Shown here in pieces: positions 20,650 through 29,326 of a stretch of 57,057 bases of DNA (the first letter of the stretch is position 1; each line of letters opens with the position of its first letter). The stretch lies in the NCBI GenBank assembly GCA_013215375.1, contig JABSRB010000004.1, positions 1-57,057 on the forward strand, read 5' to 3'. The position numbers were made by a program, and so were the translations under genes. This DNA comes from Oceanospirillaceae bacterium. GTDB lineage: Bacteria; Pseudomonadota; Gammaproteobacteria; Pseudomonadales; Balneatricaceae. Below the pieces are notes generated by a model. The model ran no database searches. It saw nothing but the letters and a program-made list of their open reading frames with translations, and was not told the origin of the DNA.

Positions 20650-21072
20650 ATGAAATCAATACTTTGCATCTTGCTCTCGTTCTTTTGCCAAAACCTGAGC
20701 GCCCAACAGCTCACTATCAATGAAGGCTATTTACGCGCCACACCACCTGGACAAATGATGAGTTCGGCTTTTATGAAACTGACCAATAATTCAGATCAAA
20801 CCATCATCATCACCGGCGGCGAAAGCAGCAAAGTTAAAGCCATTGAGATTCATAATCATGCTATGAGAGATGGCATGATGAGCATGGAGCACATACCACA
20901 ACTACGTATTGCTGCAGGCAAGAGTATAACCATGGCACCGGGTGGCTTAAACTTTATGTTCATTGGCTTGCATAAAGCACTAGTAGCAGGCGAGACTTTC
21001 AGCTTTGATCTTGTGTTTGAAAATGGTGAGCGTCAATCACTGACCTTGCCAATTAAATCTATCGTTAATTAA
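20650..21072 (+). CDS. PCuAC copper chaperone
   Basis: A 140-residue periplasmic protein with a signal peptide (about 1-18). The copper ligand pattern is present: HNHAMRDGMMSM at about 74-85, followed by MAPGGLNFMFIGLH at about 97-110, matching the H-M-x10-M-x21-H-x-M-type motif of PCuAC. It delivers Cu(I) to the CuA centre with SCO. It is the last gene of the cluster and is followed by a clear terminator. Confidence 0.92.
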   Translation: MKSILCILLSFFCQNLSAQQLTINEGYLRATPPGQMMSSAFMKLTNNSDQTIIITGGESSKVKAIEIHNHAMRDGMMSMEHIPQLRIAAGKSITMAPGGLNFMFIGLHKALVAGETFSFDLVFENGERQSLTLPIKSIVN

Positions 21073-21107
21073 AAGTCACTTCGCAAATGCAAAGTTGACG
21101 TAAGCTT

Positions 21108-21134
21108 TTCCCGCTTATTTAAGCGGGAATTTTC
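21108..21134 (+). terminator. Rho-independent terminator of copper cluster
   Basis: TTCCCGCTT (21108-21116) and AAGCGGGAA (21121-21129) form a 9-bp stem with a 4-nt loop, followed by TTTTCT. Confidence 0.85.
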
Positions 21135-21378
21135 TAGTACCCACCAAGTTAAAAAAGAAGCTTCGATAATTAAGCCATTGGCATTTTTACTCACGAAAAC
21201 TCATCTTTATTTACTTTTTATTTAAACATTTTCAAACCACTTCTGATCAAAAAAACATACAGATATCAATTAATAGCCCGCCATTCTGTATATTATTCAA
21301 ACAAGCATTTATTAATACACATTGCTATAAAGTTCATTATATATTCATAATACAGCTTCAAAATATAGTGGTTTATAA
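21135..21378. other. AT-rich intergenic region before binding-protein gene
   Basis: No ORF or repeat was recognised. The very AT-rich end (about 21270-21375) probably holds the promoter of the following gene. Confidence 0.5.
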
Positions 21379-22137
21379 ATGAACACCGCAGGCAAGACAA
21401 TTATTTTTTTTCTGGTAACACCAATGTTGATAGCATTAACGAACACGGTGGCATTTGCTGCAGCGGTGCCTATTAGTGTCGCTATCCCCTCCTCTACCCC
21501 TCCTTATGTGATACAAAAAAACCAGACTGGTATTGTGCTGAATATTCTAAAAAAAGCGCTTAAAAGTAGCGGTTATACGGCAAAGATAACGGTACTACCA
21601 AAAGCCAGAGTACTGCGCGAATTTAAAAATAAAAGATATACCGCCGCTTTTGGCTTACCTAAACTTAACTTTCAATATCCCGTGTTCTTTTCAGAACCGA
21701 TTATGAAAATTCAATATATCGCAATCTCCCTTAAATCCAAGAAATTGCTCATAGATAAAGTTAGTCAATTAACCAATAAACGCGTCACTGCCGTGCAAAG
21801 TGCCGCCACCTTTTTGGGCAGCAGCTATAAAGCGATGACACTGATTAATCCGAACTATGACGAAATAACCAGTCAGAAAAAGCAGTTATCATTATTAATA
21901 AAAGATCGGACTGACATCATTATTATGGAACAGAGAACACTATTGTATGTGGTAAACCTTTTACAATTAGATAATAAAGTTAAGCCAAAATTTAATATCC
22001 ATCCCATCTTTGGACCATCAAATAGTTACTTCACATTTCACAATTCCCAAGTGAGAGATGCTTTTAATCAGGGCTTAAAAGCGTTAAAGAAAAGTCCAGA
22101 ATTTCAGAAAATCATTAATTTTTACTTTGATACTTAA
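21379..22137 (+). CDS. Orphan periplasmic solute-binding protein (SBP family 3 type)
   Basis: A 252-residue exported protein. The signal peptide (about 1-29) ends near AFAAA. The mature domain resembles amino-acid-type binding proteins: VAIPSSTPPYVIQKNQTGIVLNILKKAL at its start, and a terminal LKKSPEFQKIINFYFD. No permease or ATPase is adjacent, so it may be a stand-alone sensor or work with a distant transporter. It ends next to a composite heptamer repeat. Confidence 0.78.
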   Translation: MNTAGKTIIFFLVTPMLIALTNTVAFAAAVPISVAIPSSTPPYVIQKNQTGIVLNILKKALKSSGYTAKITVLPKARVLREFKNKRYTAAFGLPKLNFQYPVFFSEPIMKIQYIAISLKSKKLLIDKVSQLTNKRVTAVQSAATFLGSSYKAMTLINPNYDEITSQKKQLSLLIKDRTDIIIMEQRTLLYVVNLLQLDNKVKPKFNIHPIFGPSNSYFTFHNSQVRDAFNQGLKALKKSPEFQKIINFYFDT

Positions 22138-22169
22138 TCGTTTTATCCATGGCACTTGATAGGCGAAAA

Positions 22170-22462
22170 GCGGTGAGCGGTGAGCGGTGAGCGGTGAGCG
22201 GTGAGCGGTGAGCGGTGAGCAAGCAGAGACTGATTTCACCCCCCTCCGTCAATACATTTGTTGTTCTCTTAGCTTAATCTTTTAAATCTTACCTCCGTGT
22301 TCTCTGTGCCCTCTGGGGTGAAAAAATCTTTTAAAGACTTCTACCACCGAGGGCACAGAGGCGCTTCGCTACACAGAGAAAACCTGAGACACTTTAGCTT
22401 TTAGCTTTTAGCTTTTAGCTTTTAGCTTTTAGCTTTTAGCTTTTAGCTTTTAGCTTTTAGCT
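22170..22462. repeat. Composite heptamer repeat with hairpin core
   Basis: Seven GCGGTGA units (22170-22218) lie at the left and ten TTTAGCT units (22393-22462) at the right. Between them is a core with CTCTGTGCCCTC (22302-22313) and its exact complement GAGGGCACAGAG (22349-22360), followed by GCGCTTCGCTACACAGAG. The core recurs near 37090, 42245 and 47650. The element fills the gap between two convergent genes, and the right array begins 2 bp from the stop of the MBL gene. Confidence 0.95.
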
Positions 22463-22464
22463 TC

Positions 22465-23616
22465 TTACTCCCTCCACCAAGCATTTTCGCTGACGCCATT
22501 TTCTTGCAATGTTTTAATGCTCACTTGCTGACCCATATCAGGGGTTAATAGATTAATACCTTTGTCCTTAGCAAGCTGGGTAATCTGCTCAAAAGGGTCC
22601 GTCCAAGTATGTAAGCTCAAGTCAAAAGTGCCATTGTGAATAGGCAGCATGTACTTAGCATTTACATCTAAGTGCGCTTGCGCTGATTCACTCGGCAACA
22701 TATGGATTTCTGACCACATTTTGTTGTAGGCTCCAGTCTCCATGAACGACACATCAAAAGGGCCGAGTTTTTCACCTATCACTTTAAATTGATCGAAATA
22801 ACCACTATCGCCCGAGAAAAAGAAGCTGCCCTGCTCGCCTTTTATTGCCCAGCTTGACCAAAGCGTTTTGTTTTTATCACTCAACGCACGCCCAGAGAAA
22901 TGCTGCGCAGGTGTCGCTGTTAACGTAACACCTTTAACTTGTACTGATTGCCACCAATCAAGTTGCGTGACGTTTTCGCGCTTAACACCCCATTTAATCA
23001 GATCTTCACCCACACCTAATGGCGTATAAAAATGCTCTACTTTATCGACTAACTGTTTGATCGCCGCTTTATCTAAATGGTCGTAGTGATTGTGCGATAA
23101 AATTACCCCTTTAATGTTGGGTAACTGCTCGATATCTATCGGTGGCTGATGAAAACGCTTAGGACCGATGAATGAAAACGGTGAGGCGCGCTCGGCAAAC
23201 ACCGGGTCTGTCATCCAAAATTCACCGTCGAGTAAAATCAACATTGTGGAGTGACCAAGTCTAAAAAACAACATGCCTTCATCTGCTGAGTTTTCCTGAA
23301 GCGCGATTAACTGTGCTTTGCTAATACTAGTCACATTAATGGCTGATTTAGGGACTGCCGGCTTTTGCTTTTCAAACATGTACATTTTCAGCATCGGCAA
23401 TATGGCCGGGTTGGTTTCAACTTGTAATAAGTTTTCAAACTTCTTACCGTTAAACTGTGCTGATTTAGCCACTTTCTGTGCCGTCGTCTCTGACTGATTA
23501 ATGTCGTGTGTACTGATTAAATTTTGATTAAGCATACAGCCCCCCAGTGTAACGACACTGATTATTAGTGCGATAAAAGCAGTAATTTTTAATAATTTAC
23601 TGTTGAATAAAACCAT
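22465..23616 (-). CDS. MBL-fold metallo-hydrolase lipoprotein
   Basis: A 383-residue metallo-beta-lactamase-fold protein related to NAPE-PLD/RomA-type hydrolases. A lipoprotein signal with lipobox TLGGC is at about 23-27. The metal motif LSHNHYDHLD (HxHxDH-like) is at about 173-182. Further ligands are probably in GDSGYFD, ETGAYN and LPIHNGTFDL. The substrate is unknown. It lies 43 bp after the TetR gene on the same strand, with an 18-bp palindrome in the gap, so TetR control is likely. Confidence 0.85.
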   Translation of the reverse strand: MVLFNSKLLKITAFIALIISVVTLGGCMLNQNLISTHDINQSETTAQKVAKSAQFNGKKFENLLQVETNPAILPMLKMYMFEKQKPAVPKSAINVTSISKAQLIALQENSADEGMLFFRLGHSTMLILLDGEFWMTDPVFAERASPFSFIGPKRFHQPPIDIEQLPNIKGVILSHNHYDHLDKAAIKQLVDKVEHFYTPLGVGEDLIKWGVKRENVTQLDWWQSVQVKGVTLTATPAQHFSGRALSDKNKTLWSSWAIKGEQGSFFFSGDSGYFDQFKVIGEKLGPFDVSFMETGAYNKMWSEIHMLPSESAQAHLDVNAKYMLPIHNGTFDLSLHTWTDPFEQITQLAKDKGINLLTPDMGQQVSIKTLQENGVSENAWWRE

Positions 23617-23650
23617 GTTAACTTCCTTAAATTTGTCTCATCTGACAATC

Positions 23651-23668
23651 AGTGACTAATTAGTCACT
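23651..23668. promoter_or_regulatory. Candidate TetR operator between tetR and MBL gene
   Basis: The perfect 18-bp palindrome AGTGACTAATTAGTCACT overlaps the TetR stop codon. Its central TGACTNATNAGTCA is shared with the palindrome upstream of the TetR gene at 24290. Two matching dyads flanking the regulator gene suggest operator sites. Confidence 0.6.
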
Positions 23669-24247
23669 ATTATCTTTAACGCCGTCCCAAAACACTTCAA
23701 AGCTAAATAACATGTGTTTATTTAACGCCATGTCCTGAAGGTTATGACGTTTGGCAATATTGATTGCCGCTTCAAGTTGCACTTGAAATAGTTCTGCAAA
23801 GTATTCAATATCCAATGGCTTTAGCTCACCACTTGCCAACCACTGTTGCATTAGCTGAAAAAGATCACTAAAGCTTTGCATCCCAGTTTGCTGGGCTGAA
23901 TCACTCACTAAGTCAGACAGCTTTAACTGTTGTAACAAGTCGTGTTTAACATGATTGCTTACGCCCCACTGTACATAGCGACACCATAGATTCTCAATGA
24001 CTAACTTCACCTGCTGCTGGTCTTCAACTTGAGCGTAACTACTGCGCAACTCTTCTAGTAACTCTGACTTAATGTGCAGATATACAGCATCAATCAACTG
24101 CTCTTTACTAGAGAAGTAATTAAATAAAGTACCTGTCGCTACTTTGGCATTTTTGGCAATACTCGCAGTAGAGCTCTTCCAAAATCCTTGCTTATAAAAA
24201 AGATCAATCGATGCTTCAATCAACATCATCTTTTTATCACTGCTCAT
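23660..24247 (-). CDS. TetR-family transcriptional regulator
   Basis: A 195-residue regulator. The N-terminal helix-turn-helix is typical: STASIAKNAKVATGTLFNYF at about 26-45, then SSKEQLIDAVYLHIK. The C-terminal ligand domain is variable. It is upstream of and in line with the MBL lipoprotein gene. Matching palindromes before and after it suggest autoregulation and control of the hydrolase gene. The ligand is unknown. Confidence 0.9.
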   Translation of the reverse strand: MSSDKKMMLIEASIDLFYKQGFWKSSTASIAKNAKVATGTLFNYFSSKEQLIDAVYLHIKSELLEELRSSYAQVEDQQQVKLVIENLWCRYVQWGVSNHVKHDLLQQLKLSDLVSDSAQQTGMQSFSDLFQLMQQWLASGELKPLDIEYFAELFQVQLEAAINIAKRHNLQDMALNKHMLFSFEVFWDGVKDNSD

Positions 24248-24289
24248 AAAACACTCCGCTTTTTAATGTGCCGCAAATATATCCAATAA

Positions 24290-24303
24290 TGACTGATCAG
24301 TCA
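24290..24303. promoter_or_regulatory. Candidate TetR operator upstream of tetR
   Basis: The perfect 14-bp palindrome TGACTGATCAGTCA lies 43 bp upstream of the TetR start codon. It differs from the 23651 palindrome core only at two symmetric bases. Confidence 0.6.
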
Positions 24304-24909
24304 ATCATAGAGCGAATTTAAATTTTTTAGTACTCTTTTGATAATTTATTGTGTTGGTTTCGGTTTCAGGTGAAATTTTGTCTAGTGGGATGAAACTGTA
24401 ATTTCAGCAAAGACTGGGGGTCTTTGAACAGATCATCGTCAGTAACTGCGGCATCACAGAGGTATGTGTTAGTGATTAAGTCCTCGAATGCCTTCAATAA
24501 CACTATAGGAAAATAGATTAGATAGAGCTATCTAGGATAGTCATATCCTGGTTTATCAACTCCGACCATAGCCGGAGTTGAAACATTGCAGACATCTCCA
24601 GACCAGCATGAAGAAGTCTGGTGGCAATCTAAATTGTACTCATTTATAAGGTTAGGTACCTCTTTCAGAGTATTTCTTGCCCATAAAACAAACCTAAATA
24701 TACTGGATAACAAAAAAGTAAAAAAGAAAGAAAGAAATTCTCCTTGAAAAACAACTAATGATATTTATTTTTTTCAATGTTTAGCCCTTATATATTATCA
24801 AGCCTCAAAGTATTGCAGTGTCGTTTAATTAGAACCATAAAGGAAAGCACTTCTTATCGCCCGCGAATTACCCTGGTACTAATCCTTCGCAGTCAATCAA
24901 TGGCAACCA
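24304..24909. other. Long intergenic region without recognised gene
   Basis: This stretch of about 600 bp has no convincing ORF. A 61-codon antisense frame at 24528-24713 lacks any family feature. It holds two hairpins: CAACTCCG/CGGAGTTG (24557-24580), and CCAGAC/GTCTGG (24598-24621). A small RNA is possible but unsupported. Confidence 0.45.
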
Positions 24910-25671
24910 TTAATTTAAATATTTTTCCTTTAGTTTGGCATAAACCCCATTGTACTTAATCTTACCTAATGCTTTCTGAAACTGATAAACAACATCAGAT
25001 GATATCCGCTTATTGAACATAAAATAGTAAGAATATTTGTCATTAAAAACCGCTACTTTTTCTACATCACTAAATTTATAACCTAGTTTGTTTAGCCTAT
25101 AGGCAAGCGTGAGCTCTAAACCACTAATGAGTCCTAGTCGATTTTTGAATAGCATTTGAATGTATTGTTCAGTATGGGGAACTGAAAAGACGTCATACCC
25201 TTGAGCTTTGAGACTTATTTCACTAGCATCTCCAATTGCTGCACCTATTACATATTGTTTGCTAAGGATGTCGGACAATGCTTCTTCGTTATTTAAGGAG
25301 CTAATCTCTAATGTAAATCTACTTTCTTTTAGCTTATAAATATTGACGCTCCTTGAAGCAATAGGACCTACCCATTTGAAGTTATCTTCTCGAGTTTCAT
25401 TTCTGGTTGCAGTGAAAATGACGGCATTAGGATTCTTTGCCAGTATTTTCATACCTCGGCTCCAAGGATAAAACGCAACCTCAATTTCTGCCCCTACCTC
25501 TTCTGCTATCGCCTGGAAAACTTCTAAAGAAAACCCTGTTTCTTTCCCTTTGTCATCTACATATTCATAAGGAGCAAACTGAGAGACTATTACTTGTATA
25601 AGAGGCATTTTTGTCGCGTAGACCTTCATTGAAAAAAAAATCATAAAAAATAAATAAATTAAATTTCTCAT
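24910..25671 (-). CDS. Orphan periplasmic solute-binding protein (SBP family 3 type)
   Basis: A binding protein of 253 residues from ATG 25671, which follows AGGAAAGG; an upstream TTG at 25683 is unlikely. The signal peptide is about 1-19 (ending MKVYAT). Family segments include QFAPYEYVDDKGKETGFSLE, PWSRGMKILAKNPNAVIFTA and WVGPIASRSVNIY. There is no permease or ATPase nearby. It is one of three such orphan proteins in the window, all of similar length. Confidence 0.8.
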   Translation of the reverse strand: MRNLIYLFFMIFFSMKVYATKMPLIQVIVSQFAPYEYVDDKGKETGFSLEVFQAIAEEVGAEIEVAFYPWSRGMKILAKNPNAVIFTATRNETREDNFKWVGPIASRSVNIYKLKESRFTLEISSLNNEEALSDILSKQYVIGAAIGDASEISLKAQGYDVFSVPHTEQYIQMLFKNRLGLISGLELTLAYRLNKLGYKFSDVEKVAVFNDKYSYYFMFNKRISSDVVYQFQKALGKIKYNGVYAKLKEKYLN

Positions 25672-25966
25672 ACCTTTCCTCAAAAAGAAGTTTAGCTATA
25701 TATCGCTGTAGTGTAGTACAACGATCAACTTTTTTTGGCCAACCAATAGAAAAACATAGAGAATAGTCATTTTTTGCAGTGACTATCACAACTATATGAC
25801 GGAAAAAACCAAATATCATTCAAGCTAAATAGCACTCTAATCAAGCCACCTTATTAATTATTCCTCTGCCATTAATCCATTTTCTAGTGAGCCTTTTAAC
25901 ATGTTCTTGCATCGCACACCTGTCTATTCACAACTAAATTAACCGCTCTTATATTTTTTAAAATTT
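25672..25966. other. Divergent intergenic region before alkD
   Basis: No gene was recognised. An 84-codon minus-strand frame here overlaps the binding-protein start and is considered spurious. Promoters for both divergent genes are expected; none is clear. Confidence 0.45.
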
Positions 25967-26070
25967 TCTCGGTGCTCGCTGTATCCTCTGTGGTAAAACG
26001 AGTCTTTAAAATGTTAGTCTTTTGACTAACGACTAACGACTAACGACTAACGACTAACGACTAACGACTA
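25967..26070. repeat. Heptamer array GACTAAC with part of the hairpin core
   Basis: Six full GACTAAC units (26024-26065) plus a partial unit are preceded by GTTAGTC (26013-26019), which can pair with any unit. The 25967-26000 segment (TTTTCTCGGTGCTCGCTGTA and following CCTCTGTGGT) matches one arm of the shared core. Unlike the other copies, this one lies upstream of a gene, ending 8 bp before the alkD start codon. Confidence 0.9.
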
Positions 26071-26078
26071 AATACCCT

Positions 26079-26825
26079 ATGCCTAACCCTCACTTACAAA
26101 ACATCCAAGCCAAACTGCATTTTTTAAGCTCTGAAGCTAAAGCAGCTTCTGCGCGTCGTTACTTCCCCGCTGGAGTTAACTGTCTGGGCGTCACGGCAAA
26201 GGATATCACTCAAGTAATCGCTGATTTCAAACGTGAACAGCCCTCACTCACCCCTGATGAAATGTTAGCTTTGACTGAGGAATTTCTAAAACAGGCAACT
26301 TATAGTGAAGAAGTACTCGTCGCCTTTGCACTGATCCAGCCTCTGGTCAAAAAGCATTACGACGAAGATTTACTGCTGCGCTTCCATTACTGGCTAGAAC
26401 ACTACGCCAGTAACTGGTCGCACGTTGACGACCTATGCATTAAAACAGCTTACAATTTTTTACTGAGCCGCCCGCATCTCATCAGGAAAACTCAGTACTG
26501 GTCCGACTCCAGCAGCCCTTGGTGTCGTCGTGCCAGCAATGTAGTGTGGGTCAAATTCATCAATCGTAAAATAGGTAAAACGGTTTATCAGCTCGATATA
26601 GGATTAGTCTTTGAAAATACCGATAAGTTACTCGCCGATCCAGATCCCTTTGTGCAAAAAAGTATCGGCTGGTTATTAAAGGCCACTTCAGTTCAGCACC
26701 CACAAGCTGTGCTGGATTATTTATCGATCAATCATCAGGCAATGCCCCGCTCCACGTTGCGTTATGCCCTTGAAAAAGTGAACACAGAGCAGCGCAAGCA
26801 GTTTCTGGCAATGGCTAATCGGTAA
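26079..26825 (+). CDS. DNA alkylation repair protein, AlkD family
   Basis: A 248-residue all-helical HEAT-like protein of the AlkD DNA glycosylase superfamily. Family segments are RYFPAGVNCLGVTAKDITQV at about 25-44, WSHVDDLCIKTAYNFL at about 110-125, the WCRRASNVVWVKF segment at about 145-157, and VQKSIGWLLKATS at about 197-209. It would recognise alkylated bases; the catalytic detail is from family knowledge. The upstream repeat array ends 8 bp before the ATG and leaves no clear Shine-Dalgarno, so array length could affect expression. Confidence 0.85.
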   Translation: MPNPHLQNIQAKLHFLSSEAKAASARRYFPAGVNCLGVTAKDITQVIADFKREQPSLTPDEMLALTEEFLKQATYSEEVLVAFALIQPLVKKHYDEDLLLRFHYWLEHYASNWSHVDDLCIKTAYNFLLSRPHLIRKTQYWSDSSSPWCRRASNVVWVKFINRKIGKTVYQLDIGLVFENTDKLLADPDPFVQKSIGWLLKATSVQHPQAVLDYLSINHQAMPRSTLRYALEKVNTEQRKQFLAMANR

Positions 26826-26895
26826 AAATTCACATCGCACATTTGCTGTTTTATCTTTGCAAATCAAAAAGACTGCCGTTAATCTAGCAAGCCTG

Positions 26896-27058
26896 CTAGG
26901 AGGCTGTCCGAGAACAGCCGTCGTAGCGAGGACTTGGATGAAGGTAAAAATAGCGGTCATTTGAGGCGAATAGCGTGCTATTTAACGAAATTGAACGTTA
27001 AGTTTTACAAATTAGACGAGTCCACAGTAGATTAGTCTGTTCTCAGACAGTCTCCTAG
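26896..27058 (+). mobile_element. MITE-like element, family A, copy 3
   Basis: A 163-bp element with ends CTAGGAGGCTGTCCGAGAAC and the complement of CTAGGAGACTGTCTGAGAAC. The internal TTTGAGGCGAATAGCGTGCT matches copy 1 at 4753. Its right CTAG (27055-27058) is also the left CTAG of the next element. Confidence 0.9.
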
Positions 27059-27224
27059 CCCGGATATTGCGTGCAATACTGTGATGATAGCGCCGCTAAT
27101 TGTTTTTACAGGCTTTTTTTCGATTGAACACCATACTGGTGTGTCCGGTCGATTGAGAAAGAAAAGTCTGTAAAATCAAGGAGCAAGCTAGAACACGAGC
27201 TGTTGCATGCAATATTAGGGCTAG
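27055..27224 (+). mobile_element. MITE-like element, family B, copy 1
   Basis: A 170-bp non-coding element bounded by CTAG. The inverted ends begin CTAGCCCGGATATTGCGTGC at the left and mirror this at the right (GCATGCAATATTAGGGCTAG). A nearly identical copy lies in opposite orientation at 56414-56583. It abuts the family A element and ends 34 bp before the ABC ATPase start. Confidence 0.92.
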
Positions 27225-27258
27225 ACACTTAATTAGATTTATAAACAAAAGGTTCAAA

Positions 27259-28158
27259 ATGAGCGCCTTGATATCCATCAGTGGACTTACTAAAAAATAT
27301 TCAAAAGACACAGTACTCAATGATGTCTCGTTAACCGTTCACGCCGGTCAGATATTTGGCTTACTCGGCCCTAATGGTGCCGGTAAAACCACTTGCTTGC
27401 AGGCGCTGTTAGGTTTAACCAGCTATCAGGGGGATATTGATGTGCTGGGTTACAACCCGGCCAAAGATAGAGTCAAGATGCTCAGTGAAGTTGCTTATAT
27501 TGCCGACGTTGCCATCTTGCCAAAATGGATGAAGGTACAGCAAACCATTGCTTACATGGCGGGAGTTCATCCGAAATTTAATCAGGCTAAAGCGCTAGAT
27601 TTTCTGGCTAAAACAAATATCAGCTTAAGTGCTAAAATTAAAAACCTCTCCAAAGGCATGGTCACCCAAGTGCATCTTGCATTAATACTGGCGGTGGATG
27701 CCAAAGTGTTAGTGTTGGATGAACCTACCTTAGGTCTAGATTTACTCACCAGACGGCAGTTTTATGATCATTTACTGGAAGATTTTTATCAATCTGATAA
27801 ATGCATATTAATCACCACCCATCAAATAGAAGAGATTGAACACATTCTAACTGACATCGCTTTTATTCAAGAGGGAAAAATAGTGATGACCGCTAGCTTA
27901 AAGCAGTTACAGCAACGCTTCTGTTGTCTTAGTGTCGACGCTGACAACAAAGAGGCCGCGCTACAACTTAACCCTTTGTATACACACAGCCAAATGGGTT
28001 TGACCAGTATGATTTTTGATAATACAAACAGCACCCAACTCAGTGAATTAGGCACGGTATCTACACCCACCCTCGCTGAAATTTTTATTGCCAGCGTCTC
28101 TGGCTCGCAGCCAACAAACACTAGTGCTGATATAAACAATCAAGGGGGTTCAGTATGA
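27259..28158 (+). CDS. ABC transporter ATP-binding protein (YtrB/CcmA-like)
   Basis: A 299-residue ATPase. Walker A GPNGAGKT is at about residues 38-45, a signature LSKGMVTQVHLAL at about 132-144, and Walker B VLVLDEPTLGLD at about 154-165. It is followed by an ITTHQIEE switch region. The C-terminal 80 residues are a variable domain. It overlaps the permease gene by 4 bp. Relatives in GntR-YtrB operons have an upstream GntR gene; here two MITEs occupy that position. The substrate is unknown. Confidence 0.88.
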   Translation: MSALISISGLTKKYSKDTVLNDVSLTVHAGQIFGLLGPNGAGKTTCLQALLGLTSYQGDIDVLGYNPAKDRVKMLSEVAYIADVAILPKWMKVQQTIAYMAGVHPKFNQAKALDFLAKTNISLSAKIKNLSKGMVTQVHLALILAVDAKVLVLDEPTLGLDLLTRRQFYDHLLEDFYQSDKCILITTHQIEEIEHILTDIAFIQEGKIVMTASLKQLQQRFCCLSVDADNKEAALQLNPLYTHSQMGLTSMIFDNTNSTQLSELGTVSTPTLAEIFIASVSGSQPTNTSADINNQGGSV

Positions 28159-29012
28159 TAAATCCAATCATAATGGGCTTTAAAAAAGAGTACTGGGAAT
28201 ATCACGGCAGTTTTGTAAAGTTACCACTGATACTGGTGTGCTGTATTTTATTACTGCCACTGCTCGCCATCATCAGTAATGGCAGCTTAGATATTTTCAT
28301 TTACCAAGACTTACAAACATCCACGCAACAAGAGTTAGCGCTGAGTATCAGCACTGTCATTCCCAGTGCTTTGATGGCATTTTTTGGCGGTTTCTCGCTG
28401 TTGGTGCAATTTTATTATCTACTCAATTGCCTGTTTGATGAAAAACGCGATTTATCGGTGATGTTCTGGCGCTCTTTACCCGTTAGTGACCTCAGCACTG
28501 TCATCACCAAACTGCTCACCGGTGCGCTGATTATTCCCAGCCTATTTTTAACCGCGGCAGCACTATTGTATTTATGCCTAACGATCCTAGGCGCCTTGAT
28601 ACTCGCTATAGGTTACGATTTATCGTTATTCGCCTATGTTTTTTCATCACAAACAGTCGCCTCTTTTGCCACTAACTGGCTGAGTATTTTAAGCAATAGT
28701 TTGTGGCTCCTCCCTTTGTATAGCTGGTTAATGCTCGCCTCGATCATCGCCAAAAAATCGCCTTTTTTATGGGCAATAGTGCCAGTGATTGCCGCGCTTG
28801 TATTTGAGTGGATTCTAGTCAGCTGGTTTAACTGGCCGCAGCATTTTATATACGATCTACTGCATGACTATTTCTGGGGGCAGCAGAGCCCGTCCATGAC
28901 TCTTGATACGCTAATTAATATTACCGCGCATAAGCCAATTAACGTTGTGGCCCTGATCTTTAGCACGGTACTTTTATATGCAACTTATCAATTGAGAAGG
29001 CGCGCTCAATAA
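28155..29012 (+). CDS. ABC transporter permease
   Basis: A 285-residue membrane protein with about six hydrophobic segments, starting with LPLILVCCILLLPLLAIIS at about 23-41. The loop NCLFDEKRDLSVMFWRSLPVSD at about 91-112 is characteristic of ABC-2-type permeases that partner YtrB-like ATPases. It overlaps the ATPase gene and is followed by a terminator. Confidence 0.82.
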   Translation: MINPIIMGFKKEYWEYHGSFVKLPLILVCCILLLPLLAIISNGSLDIFIYQDLQTSTQQELALSISTVIPSALMAFFGGFSLLVQFYYLLNCLFDEKRDLSVMFWRSLPVSDLSTVITKLLTGALIIPSLFLTAAALLYLCLTILGALILAIGYDLSLFAYVFSSQTVASFATNWLSILSNSLWLLPLYSWLMLASIIAKKSPFLWAIVPVIAALVFEWILVSWFNWPQHFIYDLLHDYFWGQQSPSMTLDTLINITAHKPINVVALIFSTVLLYATYQLRRRAQ

Positions 29013-29064
29013 TTATTGAGCCAACAATCGTTACACCCACCTAAGAGCTTGACCGACAACTGAG

Positions 29065-29090
29065 AAAACAGCCAGAGCTTGGCTGTTTTT
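29065..29090 (+). terminator. Rho-independent terminator
   Basis: AAAACAGCC (29065-29073) and GGCTGTTTT (29081-29089) form a 9-bp stem with a 7-nt loop and a T run. It ends the two-gene ABC operon. Confidence 0.85.
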
Positions 29091-29326
29091 CCCGAATTTT
29101 ACAAATATTTAAGGTAATAATCCTACAGACAACTCCGTTCAAACGATTAATTCAATAAAAAATCTTAAATCACGGTAGATTATCTCACCAAAACCAAGCA
29201 CCTTACCAATGCCCCAGTATCCCTTTAACAAGCTACGCTTGATATATCGCCTTTCAATTCATTGCGTTAAATGCTAATAAGGGTACTGAAAATTACCGTT
29301 GAACCGTTTTTGAGAATAAATAGTAG
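29091..29326. other. Region upstream of the urease operon
   Basis: No ORF on the operon strand and no repeat was recognised. The urease promoter should lie here. I could not identify a convincing sigma-54 or NtrC-type site by eye. Confidence 0.45.

Noticed and set aside
24528-24713. 61-codon minus-strand ORF in the long gap before the binding-protein gene
   Set aside because: It spans two hairpins, has no ribosome site and shows no recognisable protein pattern.
26024-26070. GACTAAC array as a CRISPR-like repeat
   Set aside because: Units are 7 bp with no spacers and there are no cas genes, so this is a simple tandem array.
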